Source: Parvibaculum sp045863935 (GTDB taxonomy: Bacteria; Pseudomonadota; Alphaproteobacteria; Parvibaculales; Parvibaculaceae). From it: 64,000 nt of DNA. Positions 1 through 8,698 of the stretch are shown here, in pieces; the first letter of the stretch is position 1; each line of letters opens with the position of its first letter. Location: assembly GCF_045863935.1 (NCBI RefSeq), contig NZ_BTVP01000003.1, positions 1-64,000 of the forward strand, written 5' to 3'. Both the position numbers and the translations under genes were made by a program. A model generated the notes under the pieces. It had not been told where the DNA came from. It ran no database searches and saw only the letters and a program-made list of their open reading frames with translations.

Positions 1-61
1 AAAACAGGGAATCATCAATCAACACCAGCCGCCACCCTCTTTTGCAGAGAAATCCCTGTGG

Positions 62-236
62 GAGGGTCAAACCGCTGTAAGCGGTTTGGGGAGGGGTAAG
101 CGGAGAAGTGAGAACGAGCCATACGTGGTGAGCTTGATACCCCTCCCCGAAATTGGCTTCGCTGACGCTCGCAAATTTCGACCCTCCCCACTTTGGCGGC
201 TTGTCCGCCAAAGCGAACAAGGTGGGGGGAGGGTGG
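62..236. repeat. Cluster of intergenic inverted repeats upstream of purT
   Basis: This non-coding stretch carries three nested or adjacent hairpins. The first has an 8-bp stem at 68-75/81-88, the second has arms at 148-154/174-180, and the third has a 9-bp stem at 191-199/205-213. The last is enclosed by CCCTCCCC and GGGGGGAGGG arms at about 181-234. The style resembles the CCCTC...GAGGG repeat at about 46635-46760, so it looks like a dispersed palindromic intergenic repeat. No gene is visible in 1-329. Confidence 0.6.
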
Positions 237-329
237 ACCTCGAACACCGCTCCGGATTTGGGTCCACCTCCGTTCCGGCCTCCCGCCCAATGTGCTAAAC
301 CCGCCCCCAACCAACCTTTCGGAGGCTCC

Positions 330-1535
330 ATGCGCATCGGCACGCCGCTTTCCCCATCCGCTTTCCGCGTCATGCTTCTCGGCTCCGGCGAGCTCGGCAA
401 GGAAGTGGTGATCGAGCTGCAGCGGCTCGGCGTCGAGGTGATCGCCGTCGACCGCTATGCGAACGCGCCGGCGCATCAGGTGGCGCACCGTTCCCATGTG
501 ATTGCCATGACCGATGCAAAGGCGCTTCGCGCGCTGGTCGAGAAGGAGCGGCCGCATCTCATCGTGCCGGAGATCGAGGCCATTGCGACGGACGAGCTTG
601 CGCGCATCGAGGCGGACGGCCTCGCGCAAGTGATCCCGACCGCGCGGGCGACGCAACTCACCATGAACCGCGAGGGCATTCGCTGCCTCGCGGCCGAAGA
701 ACTCGGCCTGCCGACGTCCCCTTACGCATTCGCATCGACGGCTGCCGAACTGAAAGACGCAATAGCGGCGGGCATCGGTTTTCCGTGCTTCGTGAAGCCC
801 GTCATGTCGTCTTCCGGCAAGGGGCAGAGCCTCCTCGACGGTCCGGACGACATTCAGCCTGCATGGGATTATGCGATGGCCGGCGGGCGCGTCGAGGCGC
901 CGCGCGTCATTGTCGAGGGGCTCGTCGATTTCGACTACGAGATCACGCAGCTCACCGTCCGGGCGAAGGGTGCCGGCGGAGAGGTGGAAACCTCCTTCTG
1001 TGCGCCCATCGGCCATCGTCAGGTGAAGGGCGATTACGTCGAGAGCTGGCAGCCACAGGTTATGAGCGAGAAGGCGCTCGCCTCGGCGCGCGACATCGCG
1101 GGGCGGGTCACCGGCGCGCTTGGCGGCCGGGGCATATTCGGTGTCGAGCTTTTCGTGAAGGGCGATGACGTGTGGTTCTCGGAAGTTTCACCGCGCCCGC
1201 ACGATACCGGCCTCGTCACGCTCATTACGCAATATCAAAGCGAGTTCGCGCTTCATGCCCGCGCCATTCTCGGCCTTCCCGTGACCGTCGATATGATCTC
1301 GCCCGGCGCCAGCGCCGTCATTTATGGCGGGCTCGAGGAAAAGGGTATCGCCTTTGAGGGCGTCGAGAAGGCGCTGTCGCTTCCCGGCACGGATATCCGT
1401 CTTTTCGGCAAGCCGGAATCCTTCGAGCGCCGCCGCATGGGCGTCGCGCTTGCACGTGCCGGCGATACGGTCGAGGCGCGGAAACGGGCGAAGCAGGCGG
1501 CGGACAGCGTCAGGCCCGTCTCCGGCGCGAAATAA
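330..1535 (+). CDS. purT: Formate-dependent phosphoribosylglycinamide formyltransferase (GAR transformylase 2)
   Basis: The 401-residue ATP-grasp enzyme converts glycinamide ribonucleotide to formyl-GAR with formate and ATP, step 3 of purine synthesis, in the cytoplasm. The N-terminal Rossmann-like part has MLLGSGELGKE at residues 12-22. The ATP-grasp centre includes FVKPVMSSSGKGQS, and the C-terminal part has the FFVKGDDVWFSEVSPRPHDTG-like metal and ATP region typical of PurT. I chose the ATG at 330 because GGAGG lies 5-9 bases upstream and the in-frame extension to 153 runs through a palindromic repeat. The length fits the family (about 390-400). It stands alone, with a separate exchanger gene 94 bases downstream. 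Confidence 0.95.
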   Translation: MRIGTPLSPSAFRVMLLGSGELGKEVVIELQRLGVEVIAVDRYANAPAHQVAHRSHVIAMTDAKALRALVEKERPHLIVPEIEAIATDELARIEADGLAQVIPTARATQLTMNREGIRCLAAEELGLPTSPYAFASTAAELKDAIAAGIGFPCFVKPVMSSSGKGQSLLDGPDDIQPAWDYAMAGGRVEAPRVIVEGLVDFDYEITQLTVRAKGAGGEVETSFCAPIGHRQVKGDYVESWQPQVMSEKALASARDIAGRVTGALGGRGIFGVELFVKGDDVWFSEVSPRPHDTGLVTLITQYQSEFALHARAILGLPVTVDMISPGASAVIYGGLEEKGIAFEGVEKALSLPGTDIRLFGKPESFERRRMGVALARAGDTVEARKRAKQAADSVRPVSGAK

Positions 1536-1629
1536 ATTTCGTCCCAAGGACTTTCCGTCCCTCGTAACGGCGTATCCTGTGCACCATGTTTTCCGCGCCG
1601 GCTTTCCGGCGTTGTGTCGGGAGTAAGGA

Positions 1630-2580
1630 TTGACCTTCTTTTATCTCGTGCTCGGGCTTCTTCTGCTCCTCGGCGGTGCTGAATTCCTGGTCAAGGGTGC
1701 GGCGGCGCTTGCGACGCGCATTGGCGTCTCGCCCTTCATGATCGGGCTCACCCTTGTCGGCTTCGGCACCTCGGCGCCGGAACTCGTGGCAAGTCTCGAA
1801 GGTGCATTCCAGGGCTATCCGGGCATCGCCGTCGGCAATGTCGTCGGCTCGAACATCGCCAACATCCTCCTCATTCTCGGCGCGTCCGGCCTCATCTTCC
1901 CGCTCGTCTGCGACCGCGACGTGCTGAAGCGCGACGGCGCGATGATGCTCATGGCCGCCGCGGCGTTTGTCGTGGTCTGTCTCGTCGGCGAACTCTCGCG
2001 GCTTGCCGGTTTCGCCTTCCTCGCCGTCCTCGCGCTCTATCTCGTCTATACCTACCGGGCGGACAAGAAGGGCCAGGACGGGGCGGGGGAGCTTCATGCC
2101 GCCGAGGCGGAGTTTCTCAAGGCCCGCCATCCGATGAGCCTCGTCATCGAAATCGTCATGGCGGCAGGCGGGCTCATCGCGCTCGTCACCGGTGCCTCGC
2201 TCCTTGTCGGCAGTGCGGTCGAGATCGCCACCGGGTTCGGCATCTCCGATTCCATCGTCGGGCTCACCATCGTCGCTGTCGGCACCTCGTTGCCGGAGCT
2301 TGCGACCTCCGTCCTCGCCGCCCTTCGACGCCAGGCGGATATCGCCATCGGCAATGTCGTCGGCTCGAACATCTTCAACGTGTTCGGTATCGCCGGTGTC
2401 GTTGCCTCGGTGAAGCCCGTTTCCGTTCCCGGGGATATCGCCTCCTTCGACATCTGGGTCATGGCCGCCGCCTCGATCCTGTTCATGGTCTTCGCCTGGT
2501 CGGGCAGGCGGATCGGGCGGGTGGAGGCGCTCCTTCTCCTTCTCGGCTACGGAGCCTATGTGACGTTTTTATTGCATTAA
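1630..2580 (+). CDS. Calcium/sodium antiporter, CaCA family (YrbG-like)
   Basis: This 316-residue inner-membrane cation exchanger has about ten hydrophobic segments. It shows the two inverted alpha-repeats of the CaCA superfamily. The first is GFGTSAPELVASL followed by GNVVGSNIANI (residues about 47-85). The second is AVGTSLPELATSV followed by GNVVGSNIFNV (about 215-260). The acidic residue in each (S)APEL/LPEL motif is the expected ion ligand. Translation appears to start at TTG 1630, preceded by GGAGTAAGGA. E. coli YrbG is the closest family member I can name; ion specificity (Ca2+ versus K+/Na+) cannot be read from the sequence. No operon partner is apparent. Confidence 0.88.
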   Translation: MTFFYLVLGLLLLLGGAEFLVKGAAALATRIGVSPFMIGLTLVGFGTSAPELVASLEGAFQGYPGIAVGNVVGSNIANILLILGASGLIFPLVCDRDVLKRDGAMMLMAAAAFVVVCLVGELSRLAGFAFLAVLALYLVYTYRADKKGQDGAGELHAAEAEFLKARHPMSLVIEIVMAAGGLIALVTGASLLVGSAVEIATGFGISDSIVGLTIVAVGTSLPELATSVLAALRRQADIAIGNVVGSNIFNVFGIAGVVASVKPVSVPGDIASFDIWVMAAASILFMVFAWSGRRIGRVEALLLLLGYGAYVTFLLH

Positions 2581-2597
2581 CGTGACAGCCGGCCGGG

Positions 2598-2629
2598 TTT
2601 ATCCCCGCGCCGCCGCCGTCTTATCCTCG
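2598..2629 (+). repeat. Pair of TTTATCCCCG-type motifs, 22 bp apart
   Basis: TTTATCCCCG at 2598-2607 is followed exactly 22 bases later by CTTATCCTCG at 2620-2629. The first copy is preceded by GTGACAGCCGGCCGGG. Both lie in the 146-bp gap upstream of the LysR gene. The same motif at the same 22-bp spacing forms the five-copy array at 47532-47641. I read it as a possible protein-binding site pair; no known regulator is identified. Confidence 0.5.
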
Positions 2630-2726
2630 CTAATTTTGCAAATCACCTTTTGCATTTCCGCATTTAAACTGTTTCCCGCTACCGCTATTCTGCTTTCTCC
2701 TGATCGTTGCCGGAGGCAGGACGCGG

Positions 2727-3686
2727 ATGAACTGGGACGATTTGCGTTTCTTTCTGGCCGTAGCCGGGGCGGGCAGCCTTTCCGGCGCCGGCCAGCAGCT
2801 TGGCGTCAATACGACGACGGTTTTGCGCCGTGTGGCCTCCCTTGAGGACGATCTCGGTGCCCGCCTCTTCGAGCGCGAGCGCACCGGCTACCGTCTCACC
2901 GCCGCCGGCGAGAAGCTCGTCGAGGCGCTGGAGCCCGTAGATCGGCGGCTTTCTGCGCTTCCGCGTGATTTTGCAGCTGCGGGCGAGGGGGCGGAAGGTT
3001 CTGTCCGGCTCGCGGCAGGCGAGACCGTCGCCACCTTTCTTCTCGCTGCAGAGTATCCGGCCTTCCGGCGGGAGCATCCCGGGCTGGAGCTGGAAATCCT
3101 TACGGATCCGCGACTTGCAGCCATTGGCCAGGCACCGCGGATCGGCAATCCCCTGAAGGATGTCGACATAGCCGTTCGTCTCGCCCGGCCGACGCAGGGC
3201 GACATGCTGATGCGAAAGCTCGGCGACATGGCCTATGGGCTCTACGCCTCGCCCGGTTATCTCGAGGCGCGCGGTCGGCCACTCCAGATGCAGGACATCG
3301 CGGCTCACGACCTCATCGGTTTCCCGCGCGGGGAAACGCCGCTCGGTCCCGTCTGGTGGTTCTCGCGCGCAGAAAAATCGGCGCGAATCGCTTTGCGCTC
3401 TTCAAGCGTTTCGGCGCGTGCCGAGGCGGCGCGTCAGGGGCTGGGTCTGACGGCACTGCCTTGCATGGTTGGCGATGTTGAAACCGGTCTCGAACGAATT
3501 TTCGGACCGGACACGCTCGGGTCGCTGGAGATGTGGCTGATGACACGCAACGACCTTGCCCAGCTTGCTCATGTTCGGGCCGTTATGGAATTCGTTGTGG
3601 ACGCGGTTAAGCGCCGCCGCTCCCCCCTTGAAGGACGCGATCACGAGGTGCGCGAGCTCATGCCCCGGTCTCGTCCAAACCATTGA
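2727..3686 (+). CDS. LysR-family transcriptional regulator
   Basis: This 319-residue regulator starts MNWDDLRFFLAVAGAGSLSG, a typical LysR winged helix-turn-helix. The HTH core AGQQLGVNTTTVLRRVASLE spans residues 22-41 and is followed by the linker LFERERTGYRLTAAGEKL. The rest is a periplasmic-binding-protein-like effector domain. The sequence resembles the LTTR subgroup that starts MxWDDLR and has no known effector. No divergent target gene is adjacent; upstream lies the exchanger stop and downstream the mre region. The start ATG at 2727 follows GGAGGCAGGACGCGG. The gap in front holds a pair of 22-bp-phased TTATCC motifs that could be part of its own control region. Confidence 0.92.
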   Translation: MNWDDLRFFLAVAGAGSLSGAGQQLGVNTTTVLRRVASLEDDLGARLFERERTGYRLTAAGEKLVEALEPVDRRLSALPRDFAAAGEGAEGSVRLAAGETVATFLLAAEYPAFRREHPGLELEILTDPRLAAIGQAPRIGNPLKDVDIAVRLARPTQGDMLMRKLGDMAYGLYASPGYLEARGRPLQMQDIAAHDLIGFPRGETPLGPVWWFSRAEKSARIALRSSSVSARAEAARQGLGLTALPCMVGDVETGLERIFGPDTLGSLEMWLMTRNDLAQLAHVRAVMEFVVDAVKRRRSPLEGRDHEVRELMPRSRPNH

Positions 3687-4206
3687 AAATCCGTGGAAAT
3701 TCAGAGCAGGCCATTGCCATTGCGCGAGGTTTCAGCGTAAAAATCTTGTGCTGATGCGGGATCGGACAGCCTTAACGCACCCTTAGTCTCCCGGCCGCTA
3801 TGGTTAGCGACGCGTTAGCCGCGGAAGCGCCAGCGTGGGGTTCCGGGGCTACGTCCGAAGCATTCTGGTTCGAGACCTGCAAACAGGACAGGCGATGATA
3901 TTTGCGGTCCATGCAAAGACGGCGCGTATGGACGAAGCGGAGGGCGGCTTTGCCTCAGTTTCGTCGCAGATCGTTCGTATGCTGAGAATCAGTGAGATTC
4001 ATCCAGCAGACGGAGCCGGGGCTTGAACGGCTGCCGCGCCGTCGGGGGAACGATGAGGGGCAAGCGACCTTCCCGCCTTTCACATGTGCCGGCGGCCGAT
4101 ATTCGGACGCGCCTTAACAAAAAAGCCACCTCAAGTGGCGCATTCTCAACTGCGGCCGAAACGTTTGTCGTTTCCGGCGGCGCTCTGTCAAAGGAATAGA
4201 ATAAGC
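3687..4206. other. 520-bp gap upstream of mreB, presumed promoter and leader
   Basis: No convincing gene is present. A 63-codon frame at 3835-4026 has no ribosome-binding site and no recognisable composition. The stretch holds the presumed promoter of the mre operon and, at 4119-4139, a short hairpin with a T-run on the reverse strand. Confidence 0.5.
4119..4139 (-). terminator. Possible reverse-strand intrinsic terminator upstream of mreB
   Basis: Read on the reverse strand, GCCAC-TTGAG-GTGGC forms a 5-bp stem followed directly by six T residues. No annotated reverse-strand gene ends here; the only reverse-strand source would be antisense transcription from mreB or a small RNA. The short stem keeps confidence low. 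Confidence 0.35.
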
Positions 4207-5247
4207 ATGCTTTCCGGTCTGCTCGGCATGTTCTCTGCCGATATGGCAATCGATCTCGGCACGGCGAACACCCTGGTCTATGTGAAGGGGCGGGGGATCG
4301 TGCTGAACGAGCCGTCGGTTGTCGCCATCATCGAAAAAGGCGGCAAGAAGCAGGTTCTTGCTGTCGGCGAGGAAGCGAAGATGATGCTTGGCCGCACGCC
4401 CGGCAACATCCAGGCGATCCGGCCCATGCGCGACGGCGTCATCGCCGACTTCGAAATTGCGGAAGAAATGATCAAGCACTTCATCCGCAAGGTGCATAAC
4501 CGCCGTTCCTTTGCCAATCCGCAGATCATCGTTTGCGTACCTTCCGGATCGACGGCGGTCGAACGTCGCGCCATTCAGGAATCGGCCCTTTCCGCAGGTG
4601 CGCGCCGCGTCTATCTCATCGAGGAGCCGATGGCTGCCGCAATTGGCGCCGGGCTTCCCGTGACGGAGCCGACCGGCTCCATGGTGGTCGATATCGGCGG
4701 CGGCACGACGGAAGTTGCGGTGCTTTCCCTCGGCGGCATCGTCTATGCGCGCTCGGTGCGCGTCGGCGGCGACAAGATGGATGAGGCGATCATCGCCTAT
4801 ATCCGCCGCCACCATAACCTCCTTGTCGGCGAAGCGAGTGCGGAGCGCATCAAGAAGGAAGTGGGCTCTGCCGCCATTCCCGCCGATGGCGATGGCATGA
4901 CCATCGAGATCAAGGGCCGCGACCTGATGAACGGTGTGCCGAAAGAGATCGCCATCGGGCAGAGGCAGATCGCAGAAAGTCTCGCTGAGCCCGTCGGTGC
5001 GATCGTCGAGGCGGTCAAGGTTGCGCTCGAAGCGACGCCGCCGGAACTTGCGGCCGACATCGTGGACAAGGGCATCGTTCTCACAGGCGGTGGTGCGCTG
5101 CTGACCAATCTCGATCAGGTGCTGCGCGACGAGACGGGCCTTCCCGTCAGCATCGCCGACGATGCGCTTTCCTGTGTCGCCCTCGGCACGGGCAAGGCGC
5201 TTGAGCACATCAGGACGATGAAGCACGTCCTTTCATCCGTGTACTAG
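4207..5247 (+). CDS. mreB: Rod shape-determining protein MreB
   Basis: This 346-residue bacterial actin homologue forms membrane-bound filaments that direct lateral wall synthesis with MreC, MreD, PBP2 and RodA. Visible signatures are the phosphate-1 loop MAIDLGTANTLVYVKG (residues 13-28), the phosphate-2 loop VVDIGGGTTEVAVLSLGG, and the adenosine motif GIVLTGGGALL. The N-terminal MLSGLLGMFS stretch is an amphipathic membrane-targeting helix. I start at ATG 4207, after AAAGGAATAGAATAAGC; an in-frame extension to 4084 has no homology to MreB. It is the first gene of mreB-mreC-mreD-mrdA-rodA, the classical alphaproteobacterial order. Confidence 0.97.
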   Translation: MLSGLLGMFSADMAIDLGTANTLVYVKGRGIVLNEPSVVAIIEKGGKKQVLAVGEEAKMMLGRTPGNIQAIRPMRDGVIADFEIAEEMIKHFIRKVHNRRSFANPQIIVCVPSGSTAVERRAIQESALSAGARRVYLIEEPMAAAIGAGLPVTEPTGSMVVDIGGGTTEVAVLSLGGIVYARSVRVGGDKMDEAIIAYIRRHHNLLVGEASAERIKKEVGSAAIPADGDGMTIEIKGRDLMNGVPKEIAIGQRQIAESLAEPVGAIVEAVKVALEATPPELAADIVDKGIVLTGGGALLTNLDQVLRDETGLPVSIADDALSCVALGTGKALEHIRTMKHVLSSVY

Positions 5248-5325
5248 GTGAGACAGGACTGGGCTCCCGTCGGGAGTGTCGAGCAGAAACGGACGGGTCG
5301 AGCGTATTAGAGAGCAGTAGTCGTC

Positions 5326-6246
5326 ATGGACCCGAATCGTTCAGCGCTGCCGTTTCGTGAATTTTCGCACCGGATTTCGCTCGTCTTCATGCTGACGCTC
5401 GCAGCGGCGCTGCTTCTGCTCGGCCGCGCGGAGACCTATGTCTTCGATCGTGCCCGCCAGGTGGTAACCGACCTCGCCGCTCCTCTTCTCGAGGTTGCCT
5501 CGCGCCCTGTTGCCGCCACGCGGCGCATCATCGAGCGCACCGACGAATACGCCTATGTCTTCGATGAGAACGAACGTCTTCGTGCCGAGAATGCGCGGCT
5601 TCTCGCGTGGAAAGAAGAAGCGCTGAAGCTTCAGGGCAAGGTTGCGCGCTACGAGGCGCTGCTCAACGTGCAGGTCGATCCCTCGATTGAATATGCAAGC
5701 GGACGCGTTGTAAGCGATTCAGGCGGTCCTTTTGTTGAGACGGTGCTCGTCAATGTCGGTACGGAACAGGGCGCAAAGAGCGGACAAGCCGTTATCGACA
5801 CTGACGGACTTGTGGGGCGTCTGGTTTCGACGGGCCCGAAGGCGAGCCGCGTCCTTCTGCTGACAGACCTCAACAGTCGCGTTCCCGTCGTCATTGAGCC
5901 GGCGCACTATAAGGCGGTGCTCGCGGGCGACAACACGGATTGGCCGAAGCTCGAATACCTCGCCGCGCAGAGTGCGATCTCGCCCGGCGACCGCGTGGTG
6001 ACATCGGGCGATGGCGGCCTCATCCCTCCGGGTCTTCCCGTTGGTCTCGTCATCCAGACCAGCTCCGGCGATCTCCGCGTCCAGACCTTCTCGGACCGTG
6101 GGCGGCTCGATTTCGTGCGCGTGCTGCAATACGAGTTCCCCTCCAAGGTGAAGCGGCAGGACCCGCCGGACGTTCTCAAAGGGCCGGCCGAGGGCGCTCA
6201 ATCGGGTGCTGCTCCAGCCGCCGCACAAGCCGCGGCGAGGGAGTAG
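5326..6246 (+). CDS. mreC: Rod shape-determining protein MreC
   Basis: This 306-residue bitopic inner-membrane protein has its bulk in the periplasm. It has a single transmembrane helix near residues 18-38 (RISLVFMLTLAAALLLLG), then a coiled coil around FDENERLRAENARLLAWKEE (residues about 80-110), then the two beta-barrel domains typical of MreC (conserved core VVSDSGGPFVETVLVNVGTEQG). The C-terminal 30 residues are Ala/Pro-rich and probably disordered. MreC links MreB filaments to PBP2 and RodA. It lies 78 bases after mreB and 3 bases before mreD, in one operon. Confidence 0.95.
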   Translation: MDPNRSALPFREFSHRISLVFMLTLAAALLLLGRAETYVFDRARQVVTDLAAPLLEVASRPVAATRRIIERTDEYAYVFDENERLRAENARLLAWKEEALKLQGKVARYEALLNVQVDPSIEYASGRVVSDSGGPFVETVLVNVGTEQGAKSGQAVIDTDGLVGRLVSTGPKASRVLLLTDLNSRVPVVIEPAHYKAVLAGDNTDWPKLEYLAAQSAISPGDRVVTSGDGGLIPPGLPVGLVIQTSSGDLRVQTFSDRGRLDFVRVLQYEFPSKVKRQDPPDVLKGPAEGAQSGAAPAAAQAAARE

Positions 6247-6249
6247 GCA

Positions 6250-6783
6250 ATGGCAAAGCTCGAGCCCTATTCCCCCACACCTGCCGCCCGCGCCGGCCGC
6301 ATCGTCATGACGATCATGCCTTTTGCCATGGGGCTCGCCTGCGTCTTGCTCGCCTTCGTGCCGCTTGGACGCATCGTCGGCTCGCCGCTCACGCCGGCCT
6401 TTCCGCTGATGGCAATCTATTACTGGGCAATCGTGAAGCCCGAGATGTTTCCGCCCTTTGCGGTCTTCGCAGTCGGGCTCATGTTCGACCTCATTTCCGG
6501 GGGTGCGATAGGCCTGTGGGCATTCGTCTATGTCGTCACCTATGCGGTCGTGATCTCGCAACGTATGTTACTCGTGAACGCGCCTTTCTCCGCCTTCTGG
6601 ATCGGATTTCTGGTGACGGCGGCGTTCGCGGGAGTGCTTGCATGGGCCATCGTCTCGGTCATTCACGGCATTTTCGTTCCGCCCGGCTCCGTCATCCGCC
6701 ATATGGCGGTTACGGTCGCCGTTTTCCCGGTCTTTGCTATGCTGTTCGGACGCATTCAGACGCGCGTCCTGCAGGGCAGCTAG
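6250..6783 (+). CDS. mreD: Rod shape-determining protein MreD
   Basis: This 177-residue polytopic inner-membrane protein has about five hydrophobic helices, starting near residue 20 (IVMTIMPFAMGLACVLLAFV). It includes the MreD-type stretch FAVGLMFDLISGGAIGLWAF with the conserved Asp. It stabilises MreC in the elongasome. The start ATG at 6250 lies 3 bases after the mreC stop and is preceded by GGGAGTAGGC. Sequence conservation in this family is low, so the call rests on topology, the FDL motif and its position between mreC and mrdA. Confidence 0.93.
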   Translation: MAKLEPYSPTPAARAGRIVMTIMPFAMGLACVLLAFVPLGRIVGSPLTPAFPLMAIYYWAIVKPEMFPPFAVFAVGLMFDLISGGAIGLWAFVYVVTYAVVISQRMLLVNAPFSAFWIGFLVTAAFAGVLAWAIVSVIHGIFVPPGSVIRHMAVTVAVFPVFAMLFGRIQTRVLQGS

Positions 6784-6808
6784 GGGACAGGGAGGTGAGG
6801 TCGAGCGC

Positions 6809-8698
6809 ATGCAGATAAGCGGACGGGACAGCAACAGGTACCAGACCTTCACGCGGCGGGCGGCTCTGCTCGCGGGCGCGCAGGGCATTGCCTTTGTCGC
6901 GCTGGCGGGCCGCATGTACTACCTGCAGGTGCTGAAGACCGACCAATACCGCATGCTTGCGGAGGAGAACCGCGTGAGCATGCGCCTGCTTGCGCCGCTG
7001 CGGGGCAATATCGTGGACCGCTTCGGCCGCATACTCGCGGCCAACCGGCAGAACTACCGCGCCATGCTGATCTCCGAGCAGACGCCCGATGTCGAAGCAA
7101 CGCTCACGCGCCTTTCCAATATCGTCGAGATCGACGACTTCACGAAGAAGCGCATCCTTCGTGACATTTCCCGGTCGCCCCGCTTCATGCCGGTAACGGT
7201 GGCGGAAGGCCTGACCTGGGATCAGTTCGCGCAGGTGAATATCAACGAACCGGACCTCGCCGGGATCGTGCCCGATGTCGGTGAGACAAGAGATTATCCC
7301 TACGGCGAGGAACTCGCCCATATCCTCGGTTACGTTGCCGCCGTCTCCGAGAAGGATCTTCAGCAGGCGGAAGGAAATCAGCCGGTTCTGAAGCTTCCGG
7401 GCTTCCGTATCGGCAAGGAAGGCATCGAGAAGACCTACGACAAGGAACTGCGCGGCGTGCCGGGCTCCAGCCATGTCGAGGTGAATGCCTATGGCAGAGT
7501 GATCCGCGAGCTTGCCAAGGATCCGGGCACGCCCGGCAGCGAGGTCGTGCTCACGCTCGACATGGACATCCAGCGCTTCGCGTGGGACCGGCTCAAGGGC
7601 GAGTCCGCAAGCTCGGTTGTTCTCGACATTCATACCGGCGATGTCATCTCTTTCGTTTCGGCGCCGGCCTATGACCCCAACCAGTTCAACATGGGCTATG
7701 GAACGGCCGAGTATAAAGCGCTGCTCGAAAGTCCTTATCTGCCATTGATGAACAAGGCGCTGGCAGGCATGTATCCGCCGGGTTCGACCTTCAAGATGGT
7801 CGTTGCCATGGCCGCAGTCGAAGCTGGCGTCGACCCCAACCATCGCGTCGTCTGTCCCGGCCATTACTCGCTTGGCAGCCACGATTTCCATTGCTGGAAG
7901 AAGGGCGGGCATGGCGCGCTCAACATGCACGATGCGATCAAGCATTCCTGCGACGTCTTCTTCTACGACACGGCAAAGCGCATCGGTATCGAAGCTGTCG
8001 CCGACATGGCGAAGCGCTTCGGCCTTGGTGAAATCTACGGATTCGAGGTTCCAGGCGAGAAGCCGGGCCTCGTGCCGACACCCGGATGGAAACGCGCCGT
8101 GAAGGGCGAGGTCTGGCATCCCGGCGAGACGGTGATTGCCGGCATCGGCCAGGGCTACCTGCTGACGACACCGCTGCAGCTTGCGGTGATGACCGCGCGC
8201 ATCGCGAATGGCGGTTATGCCATCCAGCCCAGGATTACACGCGCCATCGGCGGCAACCTGCTTCCCGTTCCCGAGCCGAAGTTCATCGGCGTGAGCGAGC
8301 GCGCGATTCATGTGGCGCAGGGGGGAATGAACGGCGTCTCGAATGAGATCGGCGGTACGGCCTATCGCTCGCGCATCGCCGAGCCGGGCATGGAGCTTGC
8401 GGGCAAGACCGGCACGGCGCAGGTCCGGCGTATCAGCCGGGCGGAACGCCTGAGCGGTGTTCTGAAAAACGAAGCGCTCGAGTGGCGGCAGCGCGACCAC
8501 GCGCTTTTCGTCTGCTTCGCACCTGTCGATGCGCCGCGCTACGCCATGTCCGTCGTGATCGAGCATGGCGGCTCCGGTTCCGGCGCCGCCGCGCCCGTCG
8601 CGCGCGATATCATGCATGAAGTTCTCAAGCGCAACCCGGCACGGCCGCAGGCGGGAAATCCGCCGACCGTCGGACCGAAAACGGCGAGGGCAGGCTGA
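6809..8698 (+). CDS. mrdA: Penicillin-binding protein 2, elongasome transpeptidase
   Basis: This 629-residue class B PBP cross-links peptidoglycan during elongation. It has an N-terminal membrane anchor (residues about 20-40, AALLAGAQGIAFVALAG), a dimerisation domain beginning RVSMRLLAPLRGNIVDRFGR, and the transpeptidase domain. The active-site motifs are PGSTFK with the nucleophile Ser, KHSCD for the SxN-type motif (Asn replaced by Asp, as often seen after the Cys in PBP2), and AGKTGTAQ for KTG. ATG 6809 follows GGGAGGTGAGG; longer in-frame extensions run into mreD. Its TGA overlaps the rodA ATG in an ATGA arrangement. Confidence 0.95.
   Translation: MQISGRDSNRYQTFTRRAALLAGAQGIAFVALAGRMYYLQVLKTDQYRMLAEENRVSMRLLAPLRGNIVDRFGRILAANRQNYRAMLISEQTPDVEATLTRLSNIVEIDDFTKKRILRDISRSPRFMPVTVAEGLTWDQFAQVNINEPDLAGIVPDVGETRDYPYGEELAHILGYVAAVSEKDLQQAEGNQPVLKLPGFRIGKEGIEKTYDKELRGVPGSSHVEVNAYGRVIRELAKDPGTPGSEVVLTLDMDIQRFAWDRLKGESASSVVLDIHTGDVISFVSAPAYDPNQFNMGYGTAEYKALLESPYLPLMNKALAGMYPPGSTFKMVVAMAAVEAGVDPNHRVVCPGHYSLGSHDFHCWKKGGHGALNMHDAIKHSCDVFFYDTAKRIGIEAVADMAKRFGLGEIYGFEVPGEKPGLVPTPGWKRAVKGEVWHPGETVIAGIGQGYLLTTPLQLAVMTARIANGGYAIQPRITRAIGGNLLPVPEPKFIGVSERAIHVAQGGMNGVSNEIGGTAYRSRIAEPGMELAGKTGTAQVRRISRAERLSGVLKNEALEWRQRDHALFVCFAPVDAPRYAMSVVIEHGGSGSGAAAPVARDIMHEVLKRNPARPQAGNPPTVGPKTARAG

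Noticed and set aside
3835..4026. 63-codon frame upstream of mreB
   Set aside because: There is no ribosome-binding site, no recognisable domain and no conserved position; it lies in the presumed mreB promoter region.
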